Notes under the pieces: generated by a model
What the model was told of the DNA's origin: nothing
What the model saw: only the letters and a program-made list of their open reading frames with translations
Database searches by the model: none
NCBI GenBank assembly: GCA_001970955.1
Contig: MPUH01000146.1
Location: forward strand, 31,030-95,029
Direction of reading: 5' to 3'
DNA from: Stentor coeruleus
Lineage: Eukaryota > Ciliophora > Heterotrichea > Heterotrichida > Stentoridae
DNA length: 64,000 nt
Part shown: positions 52,741 to 63,271 of the stretch, piece by piece
Position numbering within the stretch: the first letter of the stretch is position 1
How the letters are laid out: the number at the start of each line of letters is the position of its first letter
Position numbers and translations under genes: made by a program

Positions 52741-54066
52741 GTTTTTCGAAATTATTAGGATTATTTAGATCATTTTTTATGCTTTTTTTTATATGATTAT
52801 AGATGTCATTTTGCTATAATATTTAATGAAAAATATGTTTTTGTTGTTGGAATTATTTATTGAATATAACTACTAAAAAAAGCCAAAAATGAAATTGTAT
52901 ATCTTCCTACAAATATTTATCTTTTAAATACATTAAAATACATAATTTTGTTTATTAGTAAGTAAAGAAGAATTAGCCTATTATAAAATCAGATTATGCC
53001 TACAGTATCAAATTTTAATATTTATATAACTAATACTAATACCTTTCAAAGTTAAAAGTTTGAATGTAAACCCAAAGCTATATCTGTAAAAAAAAATTGA
53101 AGTTAATAAAAATGTATCATACATTTAGATTATCTTAAATACTCAAATAAAAGTTGTCACTAAGGCCACAACAAGTATACAATGTTTTCTTATTAATAAT
53201 CCTACTTTTTTTCGCTTTAGGTTAAAAACATCAGATTTCCTGAGTGTGAAATTTAACATCTTACCAGATTTAGTAAAATTATCATAAAAAGTGTTAATGA
53301 ACAAAACCTTATGATATTGTTTATAAAAAATAAAAATCAGTTAGCACTAAATTTATAAGAATATTTTATATAGTTTAACACTAAGAATATTATAGGGAAA
53401 ATATCAAGATAATAATATAAATCTCTTAAAAAGGTTTGTCAAAAAGTAACATAATACTTATAATAAAAATAACTATCATGCTTTATTTTTAGATTATAAA
53501 AGTATGAACCTTAGTGCTAAATAAACTAACCTAAAAATCTTATAAAACTATTTTTATCAAAAACTAAAATCCTACAGCAAATTGTATTATTAAACAAATA
53601 ATATTTCTTCTAACTAAAATTTTATCTAAATAGGTAAGCAAACATTGTTAACAATTCCTAACTATCCTCAATTTACAATACATTTATATGCNCATGAACC
53701 TTAGTGCTAAATAAACTAACCTAAAAATCTTATAAAACTATTTTTATCAAAAACTAAAATCCTACAGCAAATTGCATTATTAAACAAATAATATTTCTTC
53801 TAACTAAAATTTTATCTAAATAGGTAAGCAAACATTGTTAACAATTCCTAACTATCCTCAATTTACAATACATTTATATGCTAATTATAAGTAAGTCCCT
53901 CAATTCAATCCTAAATTTTCTATCAAAAAAAAAATGACTATATATTAACACACATAAAAATTTGAGGACAGTCAAGAATAATAAAAAAAGTATCATCAAA
54001 CTTAATCTCAAAAACAACCTAATCTTAATCACCAAATATAAAAGCCTAAGTTAACTATATATAAAA
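52741..54066. other. Longest gene-free stretch, 1.3 kb
   Basis: Very AT-rich with stops in all frames. Its only structure is the N-marked duplication at 53504-53881. Once that is collapsed the true spacer is about 1.14 kb. It separates two same-strand genes. No RNA gene is recognised. Confidence 0.55.
53504..53881. repeat. 188 bp direct duplication with N at junction
   Basis: Copies 53504-53691 and 53694-53881 differ at one base (ttgtatt versus ttgcatt), with N at 53692. This is the non-coding member of the overlap-type series. Confidence 0.97.
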
Positions 54067-55440
54067 ATGTTGGGTCGATTTATTGGGTTACTAAGCGTCC
54101 GAGGTTTTTCAAAGCGAGTAGTCAAAGAGCATCTCATAGATGACAAAATCCAACGAATGCTTCACAAGCCAGATCCAAAAGAGCAAACAAGCGAAGCAGA
54201 AACATCAGAATCTGACTTTGACGACTATAGAAACAAAATCATGAAGAAAGCTAGTTTAGTCGAAAAAAACTATAGGAAAAAAGTAAATAAAGATGAAGAT
54301 GATGTAAAAGAAGAAGAATATTGGAAAGTCTATAGAGAATATGAAAAAACTGTGAAAGATTATCTCGAAACAGAAAACATTAAGACTGACCCATTGAATG
54401 AACAAAGGATGGATAAAACCCGCCGACTTGTTAGAGCTGTAAGACTCAACAATACTTTTGATTTTGTTAGAGAAAAAAACGTTGATGCTGTTACAAATGA
54501 GTATAGCAACTATTCAAAATTCAAACAAAATTACACTTATTTCAGAGAAAACAATAAAAATGAAATGCTTGATGAAGGAGATTTCAATTTGGCAACTAAA
54601 ATAACGGAATATACTTCAAAACTTGCCCCAATGGGAGATTATGAAGATACAGTGGAAAGGTTGGTTAGAGCTGCTGAACTTGAAGGAAAACATGTAAGTG
54701 AAGAATTATATAATGCATATGCAAGAGAACAAGAAAGTTTACATGAACAATTGAGTGCAAATGAAGGTGAGGTTATTGAATCAGGTGAATATACCTTTGG
54801 AAGATTATCTCCTCATGCTAGGGAAGATATTTACGATATGTACAATAATGGTTTTAATGTCAATGATATATCATTGAAATATGGGATTTTACCTAGTAGA
54901 GTTAAAGCTGTGATATGGTGTAGAAGATATTTTTATGATGAAGTTGCCCCAAATTTAGGTAGGACAATATGGAGACTTGGTCTTGAAAGAGAGATTAGTT
55001 ATGCTGTTAGGTATCCTTTTATTGATTATGGGCTTGATTTATCTGTGATGGCTGAATTAGAAAAAGGTATTGGTGAAATAAGATTTATAAAATCGGCTAT
55101 TGATATTAACCCACCACCTGATGTTGTTAAGAGAGTTCAAGAAAAAATTGATAAGTTAAGACCTCCAAGAGTCTATACTATACCTAAAGGTACTGTTGGA
55201 AAAGGACCTAAAACTATACAGATCAAAGATATTATTATTAAAAGAGGGAATGGGAAAATTGATGTGAGTCCTATGTTTAAGAAAGTGTGTTATTGGGGAG
55301 AAAAAACACCTACAACGTTTCCAAAGAAGGTTAGAGCGAATTTAGATAAAGGGCCGAGGATTGCTTCTTATGGCTATAGGATTAGTCATAAAAACACCAA
55401 TACAATTAGGTTTTACAACAAAGAATATCATTCAAAATAA
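54067..55440 (+). CDS. Mitochondrial small-subunit ribosomal-type protein (Bot1p/mS35-mS45-like)
   Basis: 457 residues. The N-terminus MLGRFIGLLSVRGFSKR is Arg-rich without acidic residues, a good mitochondrial presequence. The middle is charged and helical. Around 245-285 LSPHAREDIYDMYNNGFNVN and ISLKYGILPSRVKAVIWCRR resemble the helix-turn-helix-like core of fungal Bot1p and related mitochondrial ribosome proteins. The C-terminal 100 residues are basic with beta character (IQIKDIIIKRGNGKIDVSP). A role in mitochondrial translation is likely, but the exact subunit name is uncertain. Single exon. Confidence 0.65.
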   Translation: MLGRFIGLLSVRGFSKRVVKEHLIDDKIQRMLHKPDPKEQTSEAETSESDFDDYRNKIMKKASLVEKNYRKKVNKDEDDVKEEEYWKVYREYEKTVKDYLETENIKTDPLNEQRMDKTRRLVRAVRLNNTFDFVREKNVDAVTNEYSNYSKFKQNYTYFRENNKNEMLDEGDFNLATKITEYTSKLAPMGDYEDTVERLVRAAELEGKHVSEELYNAYAREQESLHEQLSANEGEVIESGEYTFGRLSPHAREDIYDMYNNGFNVNDISLKYGILPSRVKAVIWCRRYFYDEVAPNLGRTIWRLGLEREISYAVRYPFIDYGLDLSVMAELEKGIGEIRFIKSAIDINPPPDVVKRVQEKIDKLRPPRVYTIPKGTVGKGPKTIQIKDIIIKRGNGKIDVSPMFKKVCYWGEKTPTTFPKKVRANLDKGPRIASYGYRISHKNTNTIRFYNKEYHSK

Positions 55441-55621
55441 CCACACTAACTTAAGCAAAAGTTTGATTTAGTAATATTTTTTTCAATATAAATATCTTTT
55501 CTAATCATAAATACACAATTTCAGCTTTAATTAACCTCCTAATATTAATGTAGTTCCCCCCAAAAAAAAACCTATAAAACCAAAATGATTTCATATAATC
55601 ATATTGAAAACTTAGAAACTT

Positions 55622-57823
55622 TTATTTATGCTTAGATAAAATTGCATCACTATGGCTTTTAATCCCCTGCAAAGATATCGTTGAAGGGCTTTCAGACAAT
55701 AACCCTGTCGGTTGAATATCTCTCAATGTCCTCGATGCATCATTTTTAAATCGATATTCCCAAGCACTAATATTATTTTTTATCTGATCTATACATTCAT
55801 TTTCTATTTTACTTGACGCTAAACAATGATTCATAGCCTCATATAAAGGTAAAGCTATATTTCTTAAAAATCCAATTTGTGATTTAGCTATTATAGTAGT
55901 TTCTCTATCACAATACATCGAAACAGGTTTTTTGCTTTCTTTTTCTATATCCCCTTGTCTAAAAAACTCTTCTGTAATAAGTAAACTCCAATTTATATGA
56001 ATATCATTAGATTTAGCTGCATGGCCTATATCAGAAACTTTTATAAGCATTCTTAGGACTTCTAGTTTTATTTCGAAATTTTCTAAACTTTTTGAGTTGT
56101 GGTTTTTAAACCGAAAAATTCCTAATAAATCAAAATGCTTACCCATGTCTGTTGCTAGTATCATATCAATGACCATTTTTCTAACTAATAAAAACTGGTC
56201 ATTGTCTAAAGGTTCAAGTACATTTTTATCTTCTTCTGCGAGTATGGAAAATGCTATAGAACAATGCATATTTTCTAATACTGATATATCGTTATCTATA
56301 TGTAAATTACATTGTAAAGCAAGACGATCTTGGAAATTTACTAGAAAACGATTTGTGAAACCTGGATGGCCTACATCGTGAGATAAATGAGAGATTATTA
56401 CTGATAACATGTCTAGGTCAGATAAGCATGAAGAGAGAAATGAGTTGTTTATTATATACAATGCAGAAGCTAAAATGTCTGCAGCATGGACTGCATTGTG
56501 GTATGGATTGGATTTATAACTTTTTTCTAACTTACTCAAAAACTTATCAATTTTGCTTTCTACCAATGAAAATGCATCAGTTATGTTATACAGCTTAAAA
56601 CAGTATTTCCCAATTGTACTTAATGGTTTTAGTCCTGTTTTAAAATTAAGATCAAAACTATCAAAGTTCCAATTTATCGAAACCTGTTTAACAATAAGGA
56701 CAATATCTAGTTGAAAATACTTATCCAAATTGTTTTCTAATGATTTTTTTAATTGTATTTTCTCTCTTTTTCTAACGTTTATACATTGATTATTACTCCA
56801 GCTTTGCTCAATATAAATTTTATCTTCTTCATCAAGATTGCTACTTATTTGATCTAGAATTGATTTTTCCCCACTATATCTTCCCATACCATCATTTGAA
56901 ATATTAGTAAGTAATCCTACAGCCCTTTCTATTGGAAATTTAAGATGATCTTGTACTGTGGGTAAAACATTATTTAGTTCTTCAATACAGTCATTAACTT
57001 TATAATTATTAGAAGCATTTTCTTCATTATCCAAAAGTTGTTTTGGTTCGGTTTCTTCTGAAAGTTTGCAGGATATATATTCTTGTAAACATTCTAAATC
57101 ATAAATATAAGCCAGGATAATGTGTATTATATATATGATAAAGAGAAGTAAGATTTCAAGGATAGAAGTACTTATTGAATTCTTTTGATATAGATTTAAA
57201 AATCCAAAAAGCAATAGAAGGACTATATTGTATAAAACAAGTAGATTGTAACTATTAAATGTGGCGGAACTGTAAAGAAAAGACAAAGAAATCAAACCTG
57301 GTAAGCATGATAATGCTGAATCATTTAAGTCTGAAAATATCAAATTCTGTGCAGTTGGGCAATTTAATATCAAGACAATACTCGCACAAAAATATGAAAA
57401 TGAAATGTAATAAGAGTTCTTATATGAGACTAAAGAGTACAAAGAAGTCTTGTTAGGGTTTTGCATTTGTTCCTTAGATTTAATTTTATATTCAATTCTG
57501 GAATAATAAAACCCTAAATAAAAAAGGACTTGAGTTACAATCAAGGCAAAAATAATTAGAGTAAGCTGAAAAATTATTGATTTCGAAATACTGTTTGCGT
57601 AAATATATGATAGATAATTCGCAGTGTATATCAATAAAATCAAGCTATGAAAGATTTGGATTAAGAGCTTTTTTTGCTTTTCACAATAGGCTTTAGGCCT
57701 AGAATTCATATATTTGACATAAGAGCTTTCAATTTTCCGATTTAAAAACTTTAAAGTCCAGTAGTTTATTTTCAGGTTCTGGTTTTCAACTATTACTGAA
57801 GTTGGATAAGGAACGACTTTCAT
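55622..57823 (-). CDS. Membrane-bound 3',5'-cyclic nucleotide phosphodiesterase
   Basis: 733 residues. Residues about 45-255 contain roughly six hydrophobic segments. The catalytic domain (about 400-705) has HNAVHAADIL, then SHLSHDVGHPGFTNRFL, which satisfies the PDEase I signature HD-x2-H-x-G-x2-N, and IKVSDIGHAAKS with the second metal-binding Asp. The enzyme hydrolyses cAMP and/or cGMP; specificity cannot be read from sequence here. A membrane N-terminus fused to a PDE domain is also known from apicomplexan PDEs, so this may be an alveolate layout. Gly replaces the common Asp in HDVDHPG. It is convergent with the mitochondrial protein gene. Confidence 0.94.
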   Translation of the reverse strand: MKVVPYPTSVIVENQNLKINYWTLKFLNRKIESSYVKYMNSRPKAYCEKQKKLLIQIFHSLILLIYTANYLSYIYANSISKSIIFQLTLIIFALIVTQVLFYLGFYYSRIEYKIKSKEQMQNPNKTSLYSLVSYKNSYYISFSYFCASIVLILNCPTAQNLIFSDLNDSALSCLPGLISLSFLYSSATFNSYNLLVLYNIVLLLLFGFLNLYQKNSISTSILEILLLFIIYIIHIILAYIYDLECLQEYISCKLSEETEPKQLLDNEENASNNYKVNDCIEELNNVLPTVQDHLKFPIERAVGLLTNISNDGMGRYSGEKSILDQISSNLDEEDKIYIEQSWSNNQCINVRKREKIQLKKSLENNLDKYFQLDIVLIVKQVSINWNFDSFDLNFKTGLKPLSTIGKYCFKLYNITDAFSLVESKIDKFLSKLEKSYKSNPYHNAVHAADILASALYIINNSFLSSCLSDLDMLSVIISHLSHDVGHPGFTNRFLVNFQDRLALQCNLHIDNDISVLENMHCSIAFSILAEEDKNVLEPLDNDQFLLVRKMVIDMILATDMGKHFDLLGIFRFKNHNSKSLENFEIKLEVLRMLIKVSDIGHAAKSNDIHINWSLLITEEFFRQGDIEKESKKPVSMYCDRETTIIAKSQIGFLRNIALPLYEAMNHCLASSKIENECIDQIKNNISAWEYRFKNDASRTLRDIQPTGLLSESPSTISLQGIKSHSDAILSKHK

Positions 57824-58461
57824 TTATATTTATAACTATTTGTTATATTAATCTATAAAGAAATGTTTATAAGAAATCATATGCATTGATTAAATTGTGT
57901 TGGGGACAAATTTATTGATCCTTAACAAAAAAAAATCGTTTCAATGTTAATATTAATATCTTCATCAATGTCAAAATAATATTTTACTAAATTTCATCAT
58001 CCATATCATTTTACCATAAATTTCTCCTTTCTCTATAAACTCACTTACATAAAACCTAAAAATCCCTAAATTTATTTCCCTATCCCAAAAGCATCAAACT
58101 TCTATATCAACCAACTGCCAAAAANAAAAACATCAAATTTCTATATCAACCAACTGCCAAAAATCATAAATGTTTATTTCTTAATATCCTAAGAAGCATT
58201 TACAATAAAATTTCATAGTTAGCCTTCCCAATCTTCCAATAATCCCATTTATTACCTTATATCATTAAATAAACTATATCAAATCTAGGTAATTTTTTCA
58301 TTATTATCATCAAACTTCTATATCAACCAACTGCCAAAAATCATAAATGTTTATTTCTTAATATCCTAAGAAGCATTTACAATAAAATTTCATAGTTAGC
58401 CTTCCCAATCCTTCAATAATCCCATTTATTACCTTATATCATTAAATAAACTATATCAAAT
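57824..58461. other. Intergenic region with overlap-type repeats
   Basis: About 640 bp downstream of the ARF-GEF and upstream of the PDE gene. Most of the right half is the duplicated 3' end of the ARF-GEF gene, so the real spacer is nearer 450 bp. No separate gene is seen. Confidence 0.5.
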
Positions 58462-58487
58462 CTAGGTAATTTTTTCATTATTATCAT
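58092..58487. repeat. Direct duplications at the ARF-GEF 3' end, one with N
   Basis: A 33 bp piece (58092-58124) is followed by N at 58125, then a 177 bp unit at 58131-58307 and again from 58308 to about 58487. The copies differ at very few bases (for example cttcca versus ccttca). Both long copies contain the last codons and stop of the ARF-GEF. Confidence 0.93.
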
Positions 58488-61400
58488 AAAACCTAAGACT
58501 AAGTTTGAGGATTTTCTTGAGCTCTTCTCTAATTAAAGGATCAGATATTGTAATAAGCTCAATAAGCTCAGGGCCTAATTTCTTCATCGTTTCATGAACA
58601 TTCTTACCTAAGTAAGGTATAAGGGTTTTAGAAATCACTGGTTCAATTGAAGTGATTTCTTCTTTTCTCCCAGCAAAAAGTTTTTCTTTATTCGCCACAT
58701 CATACAACAAATTTTTAGAAATCTCATAAACTTTATCATGATTTTCAGTCCTATAAACAAGTGCTATCATCAGATTCAAAGACTCTTTTTCTATACGAAA
58801 CAAACCTGGAAGAGTTTTATTCCCTGCCATAAACCCTGCAGACCATAAAGATTTCCTTAATTCAAATTTACTATCAAAATCTCTTGCTAGAATATAAACA
58901 TTTTCAAATATCATAATAAAACTTTCTAATATTTTTATAGGCACATCATCTAAAGCTTCATCATTTTCATTCTCATCATCAATTGCACTTTCTTTACAGA
59001 ATATATTTTTAGCAGTTAAAATCACTTGATATAAAATCACAATTTTATCAGATACCGACCTAGGTTCAAAAGGTAGTTTCCCTCCAACAAGTTCTAAAAA
59101 CAGTTCATTTGGCATGAGTTTTTCAATAAGTTTTTTAAATACAACAACAGTTTCATCCCATAAGTTATCAGTAAAACTTTTATAGTTATAATAAATCAGT
59201 TGTTTAAGGACTAATAAAGCAGTTTTAGCAAGGGTTTCATTAAATTTGAATATACCCGAAAGTAATAAAGAATAGAAACTTGGGACTATAGATTGAAGTA
59301 GGGAGAATTTTTGGCTTATAACACTAGCCATACCAGTAAGTGAATGGCTACAAATCCCATTAATCCATTCTGGTTCATATACCTCAGCTTGGAATCCATT
59401 GAATATTTTTATAAAAATCTCCTCATAAGCTATCTTAAGCTGTTCCTCATCAAAATCCCCTTCAGCCAAAGTGCTAAAAAGTGTCATCGTCCCTAAATTT
59501 CTCACTGGCCCTCTATGATCTTTTATACATCTCCCAATGCCAAAAATCAAAATCCTCCAATAATCCCCAGGCAATTTAGCATATTCAACACATATTTTCC
59601 CCATAATTTCTATACTTTTCAAACTAATTTGCTCTAAATTCCCTTCAGCAAAATGTAAAAGACATAAACATATTTGTTGACTATATTCCAATACATTATT
59701 CAAATGTTTTTCACATATACGTTGTATAGCATTAAATCCTTGTTCAATTATACATGATGAAGTTTCTTTAGCTGAATATGCTAAAACTTCAATTATCGTC
59801 CCCCATCCTGATTTTATATTATGTCCNTAAAACTTCAATTATCGTCCCCCATCCTGATTTTATATTATGTCCAACTGTAAAAACAAAAGTACTCATACAA
59901 GCAACAACTAATTCTTTAACTGAAACATTTGTACTGTTTTTTATAATAACTTCAAAAGGTTGAAGGAAGCCTTTTTGGAAATGGAAATTCTCAAACTCTT
60001 CTTTTTGAAGGAATTTTATAGCAAGTTGCTTTAGTNCAACTGTAAAAACAAAAGTACTCATACAAGCAACAACTAATTCTTTAACTGAAACATTTGTACT
60101 ATTTTTTATAATAACTTCAAAAGGTTGAAGGAAGCCTTTTTGGAAATGGAAATTCTCAAACTCTTCTTTTTGAAGGAATTTTATAGCAAGTTGCTTTAGT
60201 GAGTCTATAGCAAAAGATGCGATGAATTGACTTTTGTGTAGACCAGCTTGAGAAAAGTGATCACGTAAAGTTTTCCAGACTCGTCCCCAAACATATCTCA
60301 TACGATTCATGTTAACATCTGCAACATTGACTAAAGCTTGTAAACAGAAAGTTCTTGGATGTTGTCCCCATAGTTCTTCTCTAGATATTTCTATAAGTCT
60401 TGTGACAAATTCTATAATAATATCATCATCAAGACCAGAAGACATGTTAAAAATATAATCAATTTCTCCTGGGGTTATTTGAATTGATATACTTTCTGAA
60501 CTGAGAATATCATTTTCTGTAACAGGACCATCGTATTTAACTCCTGAGTTTATAAGATGAAGATGATCAAGTTTAGATAAACATTTTAGAACATGTAACC
60601 AGCTGCCTTTAAGATAATTAGCTTCGAATTTAGCGATTTCTAATAAAGCTTTCATACATTCAATATTTTTTTCTGAGATTTGATTGTGAAGGTATATGAG
60701 TGAAGTAAATTTAGCTAAGGAAGAGAGGAAAATTTCTAGCTCAAGAGCCATTGAGAACCTACATGCGATTTTTATACAGGATAAAAACCCTTGAAGACTA
60801 AGTTTCCATAGCTTAGGCTCTATAGCTTCTTCTAAAATAATAGAAAATGTTGCTAATAAAGGATGCCACAATGCTTCTAACATGGTTTTCAAATGGTCAA
60901 TATGCTGAGCTTGATAATAAACAGATGATCTCCTCCCTTCTTTTATAAGCTTTTGTCCTTTCTGAAGCATTTTTTCAGTTTCTTTCATATACAATTCATG
61001 TCTTTTCATCCCTAAACTCTCAAGTTTTTCCCTTGCCTCTTCATCTTCTTCTAAAGTAAATTTATTATTTTTCACTGTGTTGTATATATCTTCAAGATAC
61101 TCAGGGTTTAAATCTTTTCCTTTATTAATCCCAGCATTCATTATCTGAAATTGCGCTAAAGGCATTTTTTTATTAATTGACACATTATGTAAATCTGTTT
61201 GAAGCATTATAATAGCAAAACTTAATACATAAACTGCATCAGCTTCTTCAAATAATAAAGAATTGTCTTTATAAAACTGTACTGAAAACTTTTGCATAAT
61301 CCTATCAACAACTTGTCCTTCTCCTGGTAAACGAAAAGATGAGAGAAAAGTCCTTATAGCTTCAACAATACCAACATTTTTAAAATCAAAAAGCTGGACG

Positions 61401-63271
61401 AATTCATGGAATATTGAAAGATTCGGTTCTTTTTTAGACCCGAAAAACTCGCCAAGTACGGTTTTGTTGATTCCAGGGGTGGTTTTAAGGAATAATGCGA
61501 TTTCTTGAGGGCTATCTGAGTTTAGATATCCAGATTCGTGGAGGAATTTTATACCAAGATTTGGTTTCATGTTAAATTTGACTACTGCTTTAGAAATATT
61601 TGTTTTTAAATGCTTGTTTTTTTCGAATTCTAAAAGAGAGTCTGAGATATCAGCTGAGGATTCTTCGAGATCTTCGTTTTGAATTTCAGTTTTCATGTAA
61701 GTAGTTTCTTTATCTAGCCAGGCTGCTTGAGATGTAACTATACTAACTAGGGTTTCTAAAGATGTGTGCTTTAAATTGTTTTCTTGTTGCTGGGCTGTAG
61801 AGTCTAGTTTATTTTTACCTACAGCGATTTTGCCGAGTATTGAGATGATTCTACCAAAAATATCTTTTTCTTCAACGTCACAGTCGTAGTTCAAGAAAAG
61901 CTCTAGAGTTGTTTTTGGGTTTTGAGTTATATTATAAAACACTTCAATAACTAAAAGTTTCTGATGATAACTCGCATTTTCGCTTTCAAGAATTTTAATA
62001 AAAATATGTTCAAGGAAAACCCCAATTTCGATTTTCAAACTATCCTTAAAATTATTCACCATCGCTACAAATATCGATAATGATAAAGTAAATATAATTC
62101 TCTCAGAAGATACAGAATTCGCTAGCAAACTTTCACACAATGTTCCTCTAATAATATCCATAAACTGTTTTCTAGATGAAAAAGCAGGACCAGGGTTATC
62201 AATAACCGCAAGTATAAGTTCTAATGATAAAACCTTAGACTTAAAAGTTAAGCTTTGCGTAGTAGTCGGTAGTTCTTTCAAACTAAGTTTACAAATCGAT
62301 CTAAAAATAAGTACAGCATCTAACAAATAATCATTATTTTCATCCCCAACCAAGCATCTTTCAGCAGCATCTATATTTTTCCTATGAACTTTTTTACATA
62401 CTTCCGAACATATCGGGTCTCTAAGATCTTTACAATAGAAATCTGCTTTTTTTCTACATATACAACACCAGCCGAATTTCCCAGAAACATAACCTTCATC
62501 ATTAATCTTTTTTACCAAATGTACTATCTTATATTTCTCATCATCAGGCATAAGTACATAAGGGACACTACGTAAAGGACAATTTTCATTTTTATCTTCA
62601 TATAAAACAACATCATCAACTAAATTTTTCAATAAAGTTTTTACCATAAGTAATATAGGCTCTTCGCTTATAGACACTGAATTAGTTTCCATTCTTTGAA
62701 ATACATAATGCATCATTTGAGTACAAGTCGCTTTAGCTGTAGTTTGATTAACTAAGTTTTTTGAAGTTATATGAATATGATAACAAGCACGAAATGCTTC
62801 TAATAAAGTCCTATCATGAACTTCACAATTGAAACTTGTTATTATAGTCAATAAGGTTTTTATTACTTGTAATTGAACATTATCATCAGGTTCTTGAACG
62901 CATTTACATACAATTTCTACTATAGAATCGATTAATCTTCGTGGATGTCGCTGTGAGTTTTGGTTTGAGGTTTCAGATGTACTACAGGTGTCTTCACAAT
63001 TACCTGTAAGAAAACCATGGGATATGAGCTTTTGCATGTAATAAAGAGATATCTCAAGGACGTTTGTGATTTTAGAATCAAGAGCGGCTTTGAAGACTGG
63101 AAAATATTTGTTTGCGTCTAGGGTATGATCTGTTTTTATGGATTCTATGATAGATGTGCACATATCTCGAAGTTCTTTGTTTTTTTTGTTTTTGATTGCT
63201 TTACAGATTTTGTCTATTGCTGAAGATAAAAGCTCGATATAAGGGAAATAAGGGTCTTTCATTTGCTCCAT
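58462..63271 (-). CDS. Sec7-domain ARF guanine-nucleotide exchange factor, BIG/Sec7-like
   Basis: Two frames (63271 to 59819 and 59838 to 58462) are one gene: collapsing N-marked overlaps at 59827 and 60036 gives 1532 residues. The Sec7 domain (about 605-790) has FRLPGEGQVVDRIM with the catalytic Glu and YVLSFAIIMLQTDLHN, so exchange activity on ARF GTPases at Golgi/endosomes is expected. The N-terminal DCB-like helices, the HUS-like DAVLIFRSICKLS and long C-terminal HDS helices match the large BIG/Sec7 family. Between DCB and HUS is a cysteine cluster, WCCICRKKADFYC then CSEVCKKVH, that looks like a MYND/HIT-type zinc site and is absent from the BIG proteins I know. Single exon otherwise. 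Confidence 0.93.
59782..59872 (-). repeat. 45 bp direct duplication with N at junction
   Basis: Copies 59782-59826 and 59828-59872 flank N at 59827. The offset of 46 breaks the ARF-GEF frame and splits it into two apparent genes. Confidence 0.97.
59872..60200 (-). repeat. 164 bp direct duplication with N at junction
   Basis: Copies 59872-60035 and 60037-60200 differ at one base (actgttttt versus actattttt), with N at 60036. The offset of 165 keeps the frame, so the raw translation has a false 55-residue repeat. Confidence 0.97.

Noticed and set aside
58462-59838. Separate gene at the ARF-GEF 3' end
   Set aside because: It is the HDS C-terminus of the Sec7 protein, cut off only by the 46-base N-marked overlap at 59827.
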